This document shows, in pieces, positions 38,350-48,100 of a DNA stretch of 64,000 bases. The first letter of the stretch is position 1, and every line of letters begins with the position of its first letter. Source of the stretch: Cristatella mucedo (lineage: Eukaryota > Bryozoa > Phylactolaemata > Cristatellidae); the NCBI GenBank assembly GCA_009760855.2, contig WPIO01000010.1, positions 5,194,001 through 5,258,000 of the forward strand, given 5' to 3'. Both the position numbers and the translations under genes were made by a program. A model generated the notes under the pieces. That model saw only the letters and a program-made list of their open reading frames with translations. It did no database searches and was not told the origin of the DNA.

Positions 38350-39960
38350 CGGCTAGTTAGTAGGCCTATTGGTTAGTAGGTAACTAAAGCACACAGAAAA
38401 AAAACAGTCCACATGAGCCCTATACAAAAAAGATTGAACTCTTGGCAGTACTCGCGACTTCCTCAGTTTCGCAACGGGTGACCACAAAAACGAACCCACG
38501 GATTGACCAAAGGCAGTGTAAAATACCTTGATTTTTAGCTGCCTTTTGAATGTCTTCAAATAAGGAGATGACGCACTTCAGTTGGTAGTAAATTTCAAGT
38601 TTTGGAAGCATACTAACTGAAGACTTGGTGTCCTGAAGATTAAGTTAGTTAAAGAGCTCAAGTCATCGACGTGAGCCAGACCACCAGGTGGTGCGACGTA
38701 AGACCGGAAGTGAAACTGCGTCAGATAGGTACCCCAAAGCCAGAGAGTTGAGGCAACTAAAGAAAAAAATTAATCCTAGCTGATTAAACAGCCTCTTTTT
38801 GTATAGCGGCATAAGAGCCTTTACGGCTATCACCACCGCTTGCAGTAGTGATAAAGGATCGCCCACCGCAGGAATCGAACCCACGACCTCGGGACCGAGG
38901 TCGTGAGAGCAACCGCCTTACCTAGTGTGCCATCACGGCTCACCGAAAATGAGTGATCGTATTTTGAAGTTGATACGCTGCTTAAAAGACATCTACAGCA
39001 GACTCTTGAGCAGTGATGTGATATGTAAGTTGCGACGCTTTACAACAGATAAGCCTAGTAACTGAGTTTTGCCACAACTACAAAAGCATTATTGCATGCA
39101 CAGAAAGATATGCAAACAGTGATTCTAATCAGGATGTCACGAATGGATGTACCAGCTTGGCTGCTGTGTTCCTGTCTAAGCAAGCCCAACTTTTCCTAAT
39201 GCTTTTTAGTTTGAAGTGACGAAAGGCAGTCAATGATTAAGACACAAGTAGAGTTGCGTGTCGTCGGAATAAAACGATTGCCTAAATTGTAGTTAGCGAT
39301 TACACCTGCAAGATGGTGGACATACATTTTGAAAAGAAGTGGACCTTAAAGTTGAACCTAAAACGATCACCGGGGTGCCGAGAACGTCACTAGCTCACTG
39401 GAAGATAATTTTTTCATTGACATTTGCTCTCTTCAGTCTTCCGCTGAGATAAGACTTAAGCATAGTGACATCGAATCCATTGTACCTCTGTCAGCCTTTG
39501 ATGCCTAGTAGAGAAAGGCTTTCAATGATTCATGTAGATCTGGTATCAAAAGTAGCCGAAAAAGCAGAGTACTAGTAGAGACTCTACCAAAGTCATTATT
39601 CGTAAGGTCAGTACACTCTTGCATTAATGATGACTCGATATAGTGACTTTTAAAAATCTGATAAGAGCTTTCTCGCTATGTTTGAAAATTGAAATAGAAG
39701 CTCATCTGGTCTGCCATCAAAACAGGTAACCTGTTCTTCCATCAGAGCCTTTAGTATGAGTGGCAGTAGGGTGACTCGGCGAAAATCACTCAAGTTTTTC
39801 TGGTCTAGTATCAATTTCTTAATAAGTAGCTTAACGCAAGCCTCTTTGATAGATGCTGGGACTGAACCTCAGGCTAAAGATATATTAACCATTCTAGCTA
39901 TCGAGGGCAGCAGTAAATATTGAGTCTTCATAGGCTGGAGAGTAACTCAGAGTTCAGGGC
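38350..39960 (-). mobile_element. L2/CR1-like LINE relic, interrupted by a SINE
   Basis: The minus strand carries LINE C-terminal remnants at 38500-38640 and 38943-39200 (ASFVTSWMD-like region). Reverse transcriptase remnants follow to about 39960, with AFDTRST-like sequence near 39540 and FHLLFQN-like region near 39320-39350. A minus-strand SINE-A is inserted at 38763-38942. Strongly decayed. Confidence 0.68.
38763..38942 (-). mobile_element. SINE-A copy nested in a LINE, best preserved
   Basis: The reverse complement starts AGCCGTGATGGCACACTAGG (A-box TGGCACACTAGG) and has B-box GTGGGTTCGATTCCTGC. It continues with GATCCTTTATCACTACTGC and GTGGTGATAGCCGTAAAGGC, then CCGCTATACAAAAAGAGGC and AATCAGCTAGG with a T-rich tail. 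A hairpin CACGACCTCGGTCCCGAGGTCGTG is visible in the head. Confidence 0.9.
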
Positions 39961-40049
39961 TGCATGAGCAGCATTGAAGGTGGCCATTAAGGACATGCGA
40001 GGATCGTAGGATAGAGATTATCAAATAGATTCATCCCAACCTTGGTCGA

Positions 40050-40362
40050 GGCAATCACCATAATTACTGGGCCAAACCAGCACGGCGAGATGCCGTCGTG
40101 GGTTCGAATCCTGCAGTTGCGCGACCCTTTATGGTTTGGTCCAGCGGTGAATGTGCTCTCCAGACCAAGGTCTTCCTGAGGTCGTCGGCTCGAGCCCCGT
40201 GGCATATGTGAAGCGGCTGAACAGAGACTAAGTTCTCTTGGTGCGCTATACAAATGAATAATGTACAACTGCAAGCTGGTTCATTGATAGCTAATAAGGC
40301 CATTCTACCGCTATATACAAACGAGACTGGTAAATCAGCTAAGATTTTTTATTTTGGACATT
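40050..40362 (+). mobile_element. SINE-A copy split by a SINE-B insertion
   Basis: The SINE-A head with GTGGGTTCGAATCCTGCAG (40098-40117) ends near 40130. The body resumes with CTGCAAGCTGGTTCATTG at about 40268, then CCGCTATATACAAACGAGAC and AAATCAGCTAAG. The gap is filled by SINE-B. Confidence 0.8.
40131..40262 (+). mobile_element. SINE-B copy nested in SINE-A
   Basis: Head TGGTTTGGTCCAGCGGTGAA (A-box-like), B-box-like GTCGGCTCGAGCCCCG, body GCATATGTGAAGCGGCTGAA and tail GAGACTAAGTTCTCTTGGTG followed by CGCTATACAAATGAATAATG. The tail resembles the family-1 LINE 3' end. Confidence 0.85.
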
Positions 40363-40369
40363 TGCATAT

Positions 40370-40780
40370 TTGGAATGTGCATCTGTGATTGCACGGTGTT
40401 CTTATAGAAGTTAGACTGAGCCTCTTACTTGCGATGGATCAGTACGAACGACAACAACCGTAGTGCGTCAGTCGATGGGCATTCTGCACTGATTTTATTT
40501 ATACTTTTTCAACCTTTCGCTCAGCACTCCTGGCTAGTTGAGCACCTGCGGAACGCCGTAGGCTGCCACTTTGGTGAGGGCGTACATTTTGCTTGGTCAG
40601 AGGAAAAACTCGCGCTGCCATCGGCAAGCGCCGTGCTTCGGTAGCATGCTACCGATGAGTGTAGATAAGCTAGCGGACTAAGCAGAATTGTTGAGCAAGG
40701 TATTTTTTGCGAACTGCTTCAATAGCAATGTTCTCCGGGTTCCGTTATTCGGTGACCATTGTGGGTACCGATAGGGAGAA
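40370..40780. other. Unassigned intergenic stretch
   Basis: Nothing recognised. Confidence 0.5.
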
Positions 40781-40784
40781 ATGC

Positions 40785-41410
40785 TGCAGAGAGATAGAGA
40801 TCCGCAAGAGGTTAGAGGTTAGGAAATAGGCAATAATAGGAGTTGACACTGCACACTCGTAGGAGAATATAGGATCGAGATTGAGTCCTTTGATGTGATT
40901 TAACCCACGCACATGAGCCAGGAGAGAAAATTAATCACTCAGAGAGCGAAATTCGGCGAAAGATCAGTTGGGTTATCGAAATGAAGGGGACGCTTTCTGG
41001 AAGACGTAATCAAACTAAGATCTTAAAAATTGCATATAAAGTAAATCTTCCACCTGGGGCGATAGTTTACTGCAAGCTGATGGTTGAAGGAACTCAGAAC
41101 AAGAGATTCGAAGGTCTTATTCGAGCGAATTGGAAATGGTATAACATTCGGCGAGGCACGTGCGACAATTTTTATACCTCAGCAGTTTAAAAAAAAACCA
41201 GGTATATTGAAGGAATAGTAGACAATAGGGGCTGCGACAGTTATGGTCAGGAAGTTGATGAATTTCAACCAGGTCTCAATCACAGTTAACAGATCAAGAG
41301 CGTCATCAAGAATCATTGCTTACATTATTAGGGGTTTATTGGATGCTAAACGTGCGTTCCATAGGCATATTTTAAGAGTTTCGCCTGGGATTGTAGAGGT
41401 TTGAAAATTA
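40785..41410 (-). mobile_element. LINE endonuclease-domain fragment
   Basis: The minus strand, with shifts, reads KICLWNAR (near 41370), LDLLTVIETWLKF (41250-41300, the ETWL catalytic Glu box) and, about 370 bases on, HVRGLNHIKG followed by a worn DLIFS-like segment (near 40890-40930). This is the order of an APE-type LINE endonuclease. Which of the window's families it belongs to could not be settled. Confidence 0.65.
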
Positions 41411-41850
41411 CCATTAAGTTAGGTTAAGTGTCTGTGCAGTTTCTCGAGGCAGACCAGTATGCTGAGTGTCTTAAAACGACAATGCAGGAAAAACTGCGAC
41501 GCGTCCTCTCTTACCTCGCTGCACTTCCGGCGGAGGAGGGTGATTTCTAATTCACGACTCTTGACAGAGGCGGTGGCATCCAGAATTCCTTCTGAACGGC
41601 AACAGCGAAACGACAATAAGTAGGCACGAGAGTGCACAAAACAAAGGTCACCAAGGGCCGGCGAAGCTGTCGCAGTAGATGGGTCGGGCTCGGTAGCGTA
41701 AGCCAACGGAGTGTTCGGCGTGAAAGCACGTGCCAACGGAACGGTGGGCGCCGGAGAAAATACCAACGAACGGTGCTGGCTGACGCATATGCCGGCTGAG
41801 CAGAGGACAAATGTAGCAAGCATTTAAAGTCCATAAAGACTAAATTTCAC
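41411..41850 (-). other. Open frame of 134 codons, unassigned
   Basis: An ORF at 41419-41823 lies just upstream (minus strand) of the LINE endonuclease fragment. It has no recognised domain. It could be the 5' or ORF1 part of that LINE or chance. Confidence 0.25.
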
Positions 41851-42079
41851 AGACGTTACGGAAAACAAGCGGTAAGCTTTAAATCAGTCTTACACTCCGA
41901 GTTCTACGGTCGCCAGAACTTCGAAGTTTGGAAATTCTGCACCGGTCAGAAAACGTGAGTCGTGCTCGACGAACTAAAAATACTCCTTTAAGAACCATAT
42001 ATACAATAAATTAGAGGGGGGCACAAAATCCTTCGTCTATCGGTAATTTTTTTAATTGCCCGAGCATATCTTTTGTTAA

Positions 42080-42935
42080 ATCTCCACGAAAATCTAGGTA
42101 TCATGTTCCAAAGTGACCTTTTATTAGACGACTAAATTAGCTCTACAGTCAAGTCTGCCTACTTTCAGCTACACACATTACTAAATTTCGGGCTTGTTTA
42201 GACAGGGATACCATATCTAAATTCGCCCGTACATTTGTGACATCCCGTCTTGACTTTTGTAATTTGCTGCTTGTGGGTCTACCAGCCTGTGCACTCAGGC
42301 GCTTGAAGCCGATACAAACTCTGCAGCCAGGCTTGCCTGTCGTGAGCATCACAATTGCCACGTCACACCAATTCTCACCGATCTGCGCTGGCTCCCAGTC
42401 AGGCGGCGCATCAACTTCAAGGTTCTGTCTCTCATATTTAGGTCCCTTCCGTCTTTGGCTGCAGCGTAACTATCAGATCTACTCCCCCACCGGGCTAAGC
42501 ATCGTACCACCCGCTTTTCGGAATCTAACTGTTTACCCATACCTCGTACAAATGTCAAATCGTTTGGAGACCGTGCCTTTAGTTCGTATGCTCCCAAAGC
42601 CTGGGACTCACTCTCGACTTGTGTCACGACATCTCCTGACTTGTCCAAATTAAAAAATAAAATAAAAACTCATCTATTGATCACAGCCTTCAGTATGTCT
42701 ACGTGACTCATCCTTTACGTGCTTATGCATGCTGACGCTGTACATGCTGCCCCTAACCATACTTGCATGCTGACCTGCGCATGTCACCCCTAACCAAGTT
42801 ATTCTTGTTATTTATTGACCGCGCTTCCAATAACCATTAGATTGTGCTACCTTTTCAGCAAATTTAAAATGTCTGGAAGGATATTGAATTCTCTGAGGGC
42901 GCTATATTAAATTCATTATTATTATCATTATTATC
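42080..42935 (+). mobile_element. Family-1 LINE, C-terminal region to 3' end
   Basis: It reads FVTSRLDFCNLLL, LPACALRRLKP and, after shifts, VWRPCL/FVRMLPKPG-type remnants of the GDRAFSSYAPKAWNS box near 42575-42610. The 3' UTR with CATGCTGACGCTGTACATGC runs to TCTGAGGGCGCTATATTAAA and (ATT)n at 42895-42935. Confidence 0.87.
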
Positions 42936-43890
42936 ATTAACCTCAGCTCCTCATCACCAAAATGTGAGGAGAGACAAGACGGGGCAACGTAAATATCGGT
43001 ATTGATCAACAATATTGACACAGGAAGCCTATGAACAGCACAGCTAAGGGAGTACGTGGAATAACGCGGGAACTTATCTAAGCAGCCGGGCAGACTTGAT
43101 ATTTTATTTGTCGTCGGCAGGAAGCGGTGCTCTCGAGCCAGCACTCCATCGTTCGGCACGCGAATTCTGAGTGACGGGGACCACTCTGTGCCTTAGTCCA
43201 CGCTTGAACATTTCAATAGTCCTTCATCGACTGCTGTGAGTTATTGCGTCGCTCATCCGGCCTCAATTCAAGTGCAGGCTTGGCCCAGCTGCACAAATCC
43301 CACCCAGCTGGCCGTCTGACTCGTCATTTTAGTCATTTTAGTTAAGGCGAGGGCCGTCGCGAGCGCTGTCGTACTCTGCTACGGTCGCCATAGCTGTGCA
43401 CATTCGTGCTGCACCTAGGACTCGCTACCTGCGCATCAAGGCTCTAGGTTCACCTGTATCCACCGGCGCGTCTGCAAGGACTACCTTTTGTAACGTGCAT
43501 TTTGTCTTTGGTGAAGGACTTGGTTCAGAAGTCACAATAGCTCGTTCGTAGCAACATGGCGGAGTATGCTCCGTTGAGCATTTTTATTCCTACAGGACAC
43601 TTTTCTAAGCTTTAGTTTAGCGGGGTTGCTGAACATTTAAGTTTGTCCGGATTTCAGCTTACAAACTTTTCGCGTGAGTCCAGTGCGCTTCGCAAGCGTT
43701 GGGTACTGGGATGGATGGCGTGTCAGGCGGCGCACATCAACTTTGGGATGAGTTCTGTCAGCTCCCGAAAACGTATTCGCTTTTTGTCAGAACCGGGGAG
43801 AACCAAATTTTCATGCACCGAATTAGGCTCTGAATTCAGGCGTCTTTTGCGTACTCTCAACTGAGCACGCCCGGCTCAATACGAGCTGAA
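42936..43890 (+). other. Unassigned stretch with a frame broken by one stop
   Basis: From ATG 43556 a frame reads MAEYAPLSIFIPTG, meets TAG at 43613-43615 and then continues open to TGA at 43862. The product after the stop is 80 or so residues and basic. No family was recognised; a retrotransposon gag start or a host pseudogene are both possible. Upstream, 43200-43550 is moderately GC-rich. Confidence 0.3.
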
Positions 43891-43894
43891 AGGT

Positions 43895-43951
43895 TGGGCA
43901 CTGGCTCTTCCGTCGGTAAAGCGCTGGACCTTCTGACAAAACTGTGGGTTA
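43895..43951 (+). mobile_element. tRNA-like SINE head truncated by a LINE
   Basis: GGCACTGGCTCTTCCGTCGGTAAAGCGCTGG followed by CTTCTGACAAAACTGTGGGTT looks like a tRNA-derived head (A and partial B box). It is cut at the (AAT)n end of the next LINE fragment. Confidence 0.5.
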
Positions 43952-44335
43952 ATAATAATAATAATGCACTTGATAAAGCGCCCTCAGCGAACTCAATCTC
44001 TTTCTAGGCGCTTTGCATTTGCTGCAAAGGGAAATGCAATTGAATGGTGAGTAATATCACGCTTGATAAACAAAGAACATGAACAACACGGTTAGGGGTG
44101 ACATGCACAGGGTCAGCATGCAAATCTGGTTAGTGGCAGCATGCACAAGGAAGGAAAGGAAAAAGGAAAGGACGAATCACAGGGACCCACTAAATGCTGT
44201 CCTAAATAGGTGTGTTTTCAAGTTCCTTTTAAATGTGGTCAAGTCTTGGGATGTTCTGACGCAAGTCGGGAGGGATTTCCAGGCTTTGGGAGCATACGAA
44301 CTAAATGCACGGTCTCCAAAGGATTTAAGGTTTGA
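43952..44335 (-). mobile_element. Family-1 LINE 3' end
   Basis: An (AAT)n tail, then GCACTTGATAAAGCGCCCTC, the 3' UTR with CACAGGGTCAGCATGCAAA, and the reverse complement of the SYAPKAWNS region near 44275-44310. Confidence 0.88.
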
Positions 44336-44339
44336 GCGC

Positions 44340-44430
44340 TGCCGCTGGCTATTCATTACAGTAGGTTATAAGTCTGTGGAAAAAAGCTAGGGCTCTTCTG
44401 CGGCTACATAAATGAGACTGTGGGGTTAGC
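44340..44430 (+). mobile_element. SINE-A 3' part
   Basis: AGGGCTCTTCTGCGGCTACATAAATGAGACTG resembles the SINE-A tail (CTCTTCTGCCGCTATATACAAATGAGACTG). The head appears replaced by the LINE fragment to its left. Confidence 0.55.
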
Positions 44431-44439
44431 AGCTCTATG

Positions 44440-44975
44440 CTTACTTTGCTCCACGGCGAGGGTTGTGCGACGGCTGCCTGACGGCTCTAACGTAGACGCA
44501 TTCTGCAGGGTGGGGAGTAATGTACGTGCAAGTCAGAGGTCGCAGCTCCGACCCGATCGCCTCTTAGGTGGGCACCGCTTGCTGTACGCCACTCGCAACT
44601 ATCAAAGTAAAATTAACGTCGCGGCCGCCAGCTGGCAGAGCCCGACAGGCAGGCGGGGTGGGTAAAAGGTTGGCGGAGCTGCGGCTGCCAATCAATGGCG
44701 TCGCGTCAGCACGCGATCTCCACCCACCCCCTGCCACCCGCCACCCTGTAGCCTTGCGCACGGACATCCGGTTTGACTGCACATCCCACCCCCTGAAATT
44801 GTTGTCGCCGAGCGTGTGAGACGCAGGTACTTTACTCGACCGCTCGAATCTCTTCGCGCCACACCGTGCTCGTAGCCGGTCACCGGAGCTCGTCTTTTTG
44901 CGACATTCAAGTACCCCACTACGCCGCCTGCCCAGTAACGATTACGTGTAGGTCATGTAGCCCGCGCTGGGCCTT
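44440..44975 (+). promoter_or_regulatory. GC-rich 5' flank and probable 5' UTR of TXNDC11
   Basis: This stretch between repeat remnants and the start codon is GC-rich and CpG-rich, unlike the AT-rich repeats to its left. It probably contains the transcription start and 5' UTR, perhaps a non-coding first exon. No TATA box or certain start site is visible. An in-frame TAG lies at 44958-44960, 15 bases before the ATG, so the coding region cannot extend further upstream without splicing. Assignment as promoter is inferred from position. Confidence 0.45.
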
Positions 44976-45109
44976 ATGGACCCGCTGGAGGATGCGCCCG
45001 AACGCCCTTACCGCACACCCAGTTTCGTCAAAGCCATGGTGCAGAACAAGGAGCTTGTAGTCGCGTTGGCACTTGCCGTGCTGACCTTCCTGAACCAGTT
45101 GGGTCAGAG
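44976..45109 (+). CDS. TXNDC11: TXNDC11 exon 1: cytosolic tail and signal anchor
   Basis: Residues 1-44 plus two bases. The ATG context is GCCTTATGG, preceded by an in-frame TAG 15 bases upstream. After about 25 polar residues comes one hydrophobic stretch (LVVALALAVLTFL), suited to a signal anchor or transmembrane helix as in the vertebrate protein. The donor is GTACGT at 45110; the first intron is 170 bp. Confidence 0.85.
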
Positions 45110-48100
45110 GTACGTCGCGAACGCTGCGGCGGCGGTCGGGGCCTGTCGCTCTCACCTCACTGGTCGGCCAGTTGCTGGCGCTCGAACTTGATGAAGTTGT
45201 CGGCATTTGTGCGGCGCCGTTACCCTGCCGCTCGTAGCAACCGCGTTGACTAGCTTGGGCTTTGGCGGTGTCGTTTCAGCGCGGTCGTCAGTAAGGAAGA
45301 CCCGGTTTACAATAACCACCAGCATGCGCGGCGCTTTTTTTCCGCCTCCTCGAAAGTACGCGACTTGTATGCGGGTCAGATGACGACTCTGCAGCAGTTC
45401 CTGTTCGATGACAGTCGCCTTTTCGTCATGTACTACGCCCCGTGGTCGGCCGACAGCGTGAGCGCCCGAAACGAGTTCCACAAGGCTGCGGCGATTCTGC
45501 ACGCCAAGGTAAACGCCGGCGAGCTCGCGCACGGGCGAGCCGGTCGTGGCGGCTTTCGACGTCAGCGCCGCTTGAGCTAAGTTTTCTCGCCTGTGCTGAC
45601 AGCGGTTTGGCCGCAGCCGGTGTCGCCTGGAACGGCGGGGCAGCAGACACAGCTGCTACTTACCGCTGCTTGATCCTGTGCAGCCCGCGCAGCACGTGGC
45701 ACTGACGTCGACGCTGCATGGAAGAACTTGGTCGCCGGTCACGTTGCCGCCATTCTCGTTTTTATAGGTTCCATTTGTCGCTGTCAATTGCTGGTGGCCA
45801 GCTGGAGAGTGCAGCCAAAAGTTCAAGTTCTCGCAATATCCGGCGTTCTACATGTATTTCCTAGGCGTGGGCAGCGGGTTTTTCTATTCAGGTACGCCGT
45901 CATCCGACCGCCTGTCTGACTTCTTCGCGGTTCTCCCCTCGCCTTTTCGCCCAATCGCCTCGAGCACGGCCGCGTGGCAATAGCTTGCAGCTTGAAGCTG
46001 CGCGGTGCTAGCACTTCCTGCGTCGTCTGCTGCAGCATGCGCTTCGCGGGCTTTACAGGGCCGGCATCCGCCGAGCATTTAGTTTCGTTCGTCGAGAAGT
46101 TGCTATACCCGCTCAAGCCATTGGCAAGCCATCAGGCAGTCGACGACTTTGCCGCTCAGGCTGATGTAAGTACCTCTGTGCCTACCACACTGACCCTCCC
46201 CCTACCTCTGTCAATCATTATCTTCTTTTCGCTGACTCGTGCTTTATCGCCAAGGCTCCAGTCTTTCCCGGCTGTCCAACTGCATACCCGTTTACCCAAA
46301 TCGACCATGAACCAACAACTCGAGTATGAATTTCTTTTTCCCTGCCTTAGCAAACGTGCTAATGCAGGGAAAATAATAATTAATCTTTCACGTGCATAAA
46401 AATTATGTGTGAATGTGCTGATGACATGTAAGAGAGGTCGATCTCATTGTAAAAAAGAATTAATGCACTATTATTCGAAGAGCCAAGCTTAGCACTCGAG
46501 TAAACTTGCAAAATATGTTAAGGCAAAATTCATTCCTGTAAGGAGTTCACATATATTTTGCTACCCTAGCTCTTCCTTCAACTGACAAATAGGAGCTAAA
46601 CAAGCCCAACTCGGGTGAGCCGTCATATTCCTTATTCATATTCCAGTAGAGTCATATTAGAGTCATACAGTCATACAGTAGTAGTCATATTCCGGTAGAG
46701 TTATCTGGGGCAGTGTTCTTCCATGGATTGGGCAACTAAGAAACTTTGTTTGCTATCCAAGCAATTTCGTCGACAGAAATTGGTTGACAACATAGTGAGC
46801 ACGAGAGGAAGTTTGAGCTTTATGGGACAGAAAAGCAGCATCCTGCTGATAGAGCATGTTTTTTAAAAGTTAGCTTGCAGTGCCGTAACCTCTGGAGGTT
46901 CTGACCATAGGGCTGTTTCACTGCCGTTCACTACAGTGGTGCTGAATCAGAAAAATATTCAAGAACTCGTTAGTAGAGACTCTGTAGCATTAATGACGAG
47001 CATATTTCCAAAGAAATACTTGAGAATGTGATGTGGCAAAAGAAGCTTAACTATCCTTGTTTGCTCCTTTCATAGGCTTTCTTCCTCCCGTGTTACATTG
47101 AGGCTAGAAGCAGCTGTTCCCTGGCTGTTAAGCTTTGGCAAAAAGGCATTTCCATACGTTGGCTCTGTCAAGTAGAGATCAGTGCATGGACACATTTTCA
47201 ATATAGCGATGGAATACCCCATGGGATTTTTTGCAGCTAGTTCTTAGTAAGTACCAAGCAATTTCTCGGTAAGTTGCCCAAATTGTTCTGCCAAGCAGGG
47301 CCGTACCTCGAGTTTTCCTGAGATCCTACACACTGTGTTAGTTTAAGCATGCTATTTACGGCTGAAAGCCAAATAACTTTGCAAAAACCAAATTTTGAAG
47401 GCAATTAGTTATAATAATTTACGAGCAGCTCACGGCCTCTGGATTCGCTTCATTGAGTCAGTAGTTCCGTCACGGAAGACAACGCTTCACCACCTTACCG
47501 CTTGATGGAAGTGTGCCATCTTGCCACTTGACGGAAGTGCGCCGTCTGAATGTCTTTTGTTAAAATCAAGTATCCAGCTAGTATTACAGCAAGGATTATC
47601 TGGTATTATAAGAATAATTATAAAATAAAATACTTCACTTCTCTAGCATCCTTAGGAGAACTTAATCTCTATCCGAGCAGTTTACGTATGCATTTACTAC
47701 GAGCACATTCCCCGCAAGACTAACCAGGGCAGTATCAGAATGAATAGCTTCGTGTGTTTCAGACTGGTGGAAGATCCAAGTTACCTGTGTAACCTTGAAA
47801 CTCGGTTGTTGTGACATTGTTTGCAGCTCACTTGCACGTCTACATTTTAGTCTTCGGGAAATTCAATCAGAAACTTCCTATTCTGCTTCTAGGAGTGAAC
47901 ATTTCCTTGCGCTGTATTTATGTACATGCTAATGTTTATTTTCTCTAGTGCATTTATCAACTAACCTTGTGCAACTAACTATCAACTCACCTTGCCTTCA
48001 GACTCGGCATACGATAAATGCCTTCTGTCACTTAAGAGTGACAGATGTTGCTACTTCAGGGATGCCAATTCACAAGATACCACTATCAGCTTAGTTCTGC

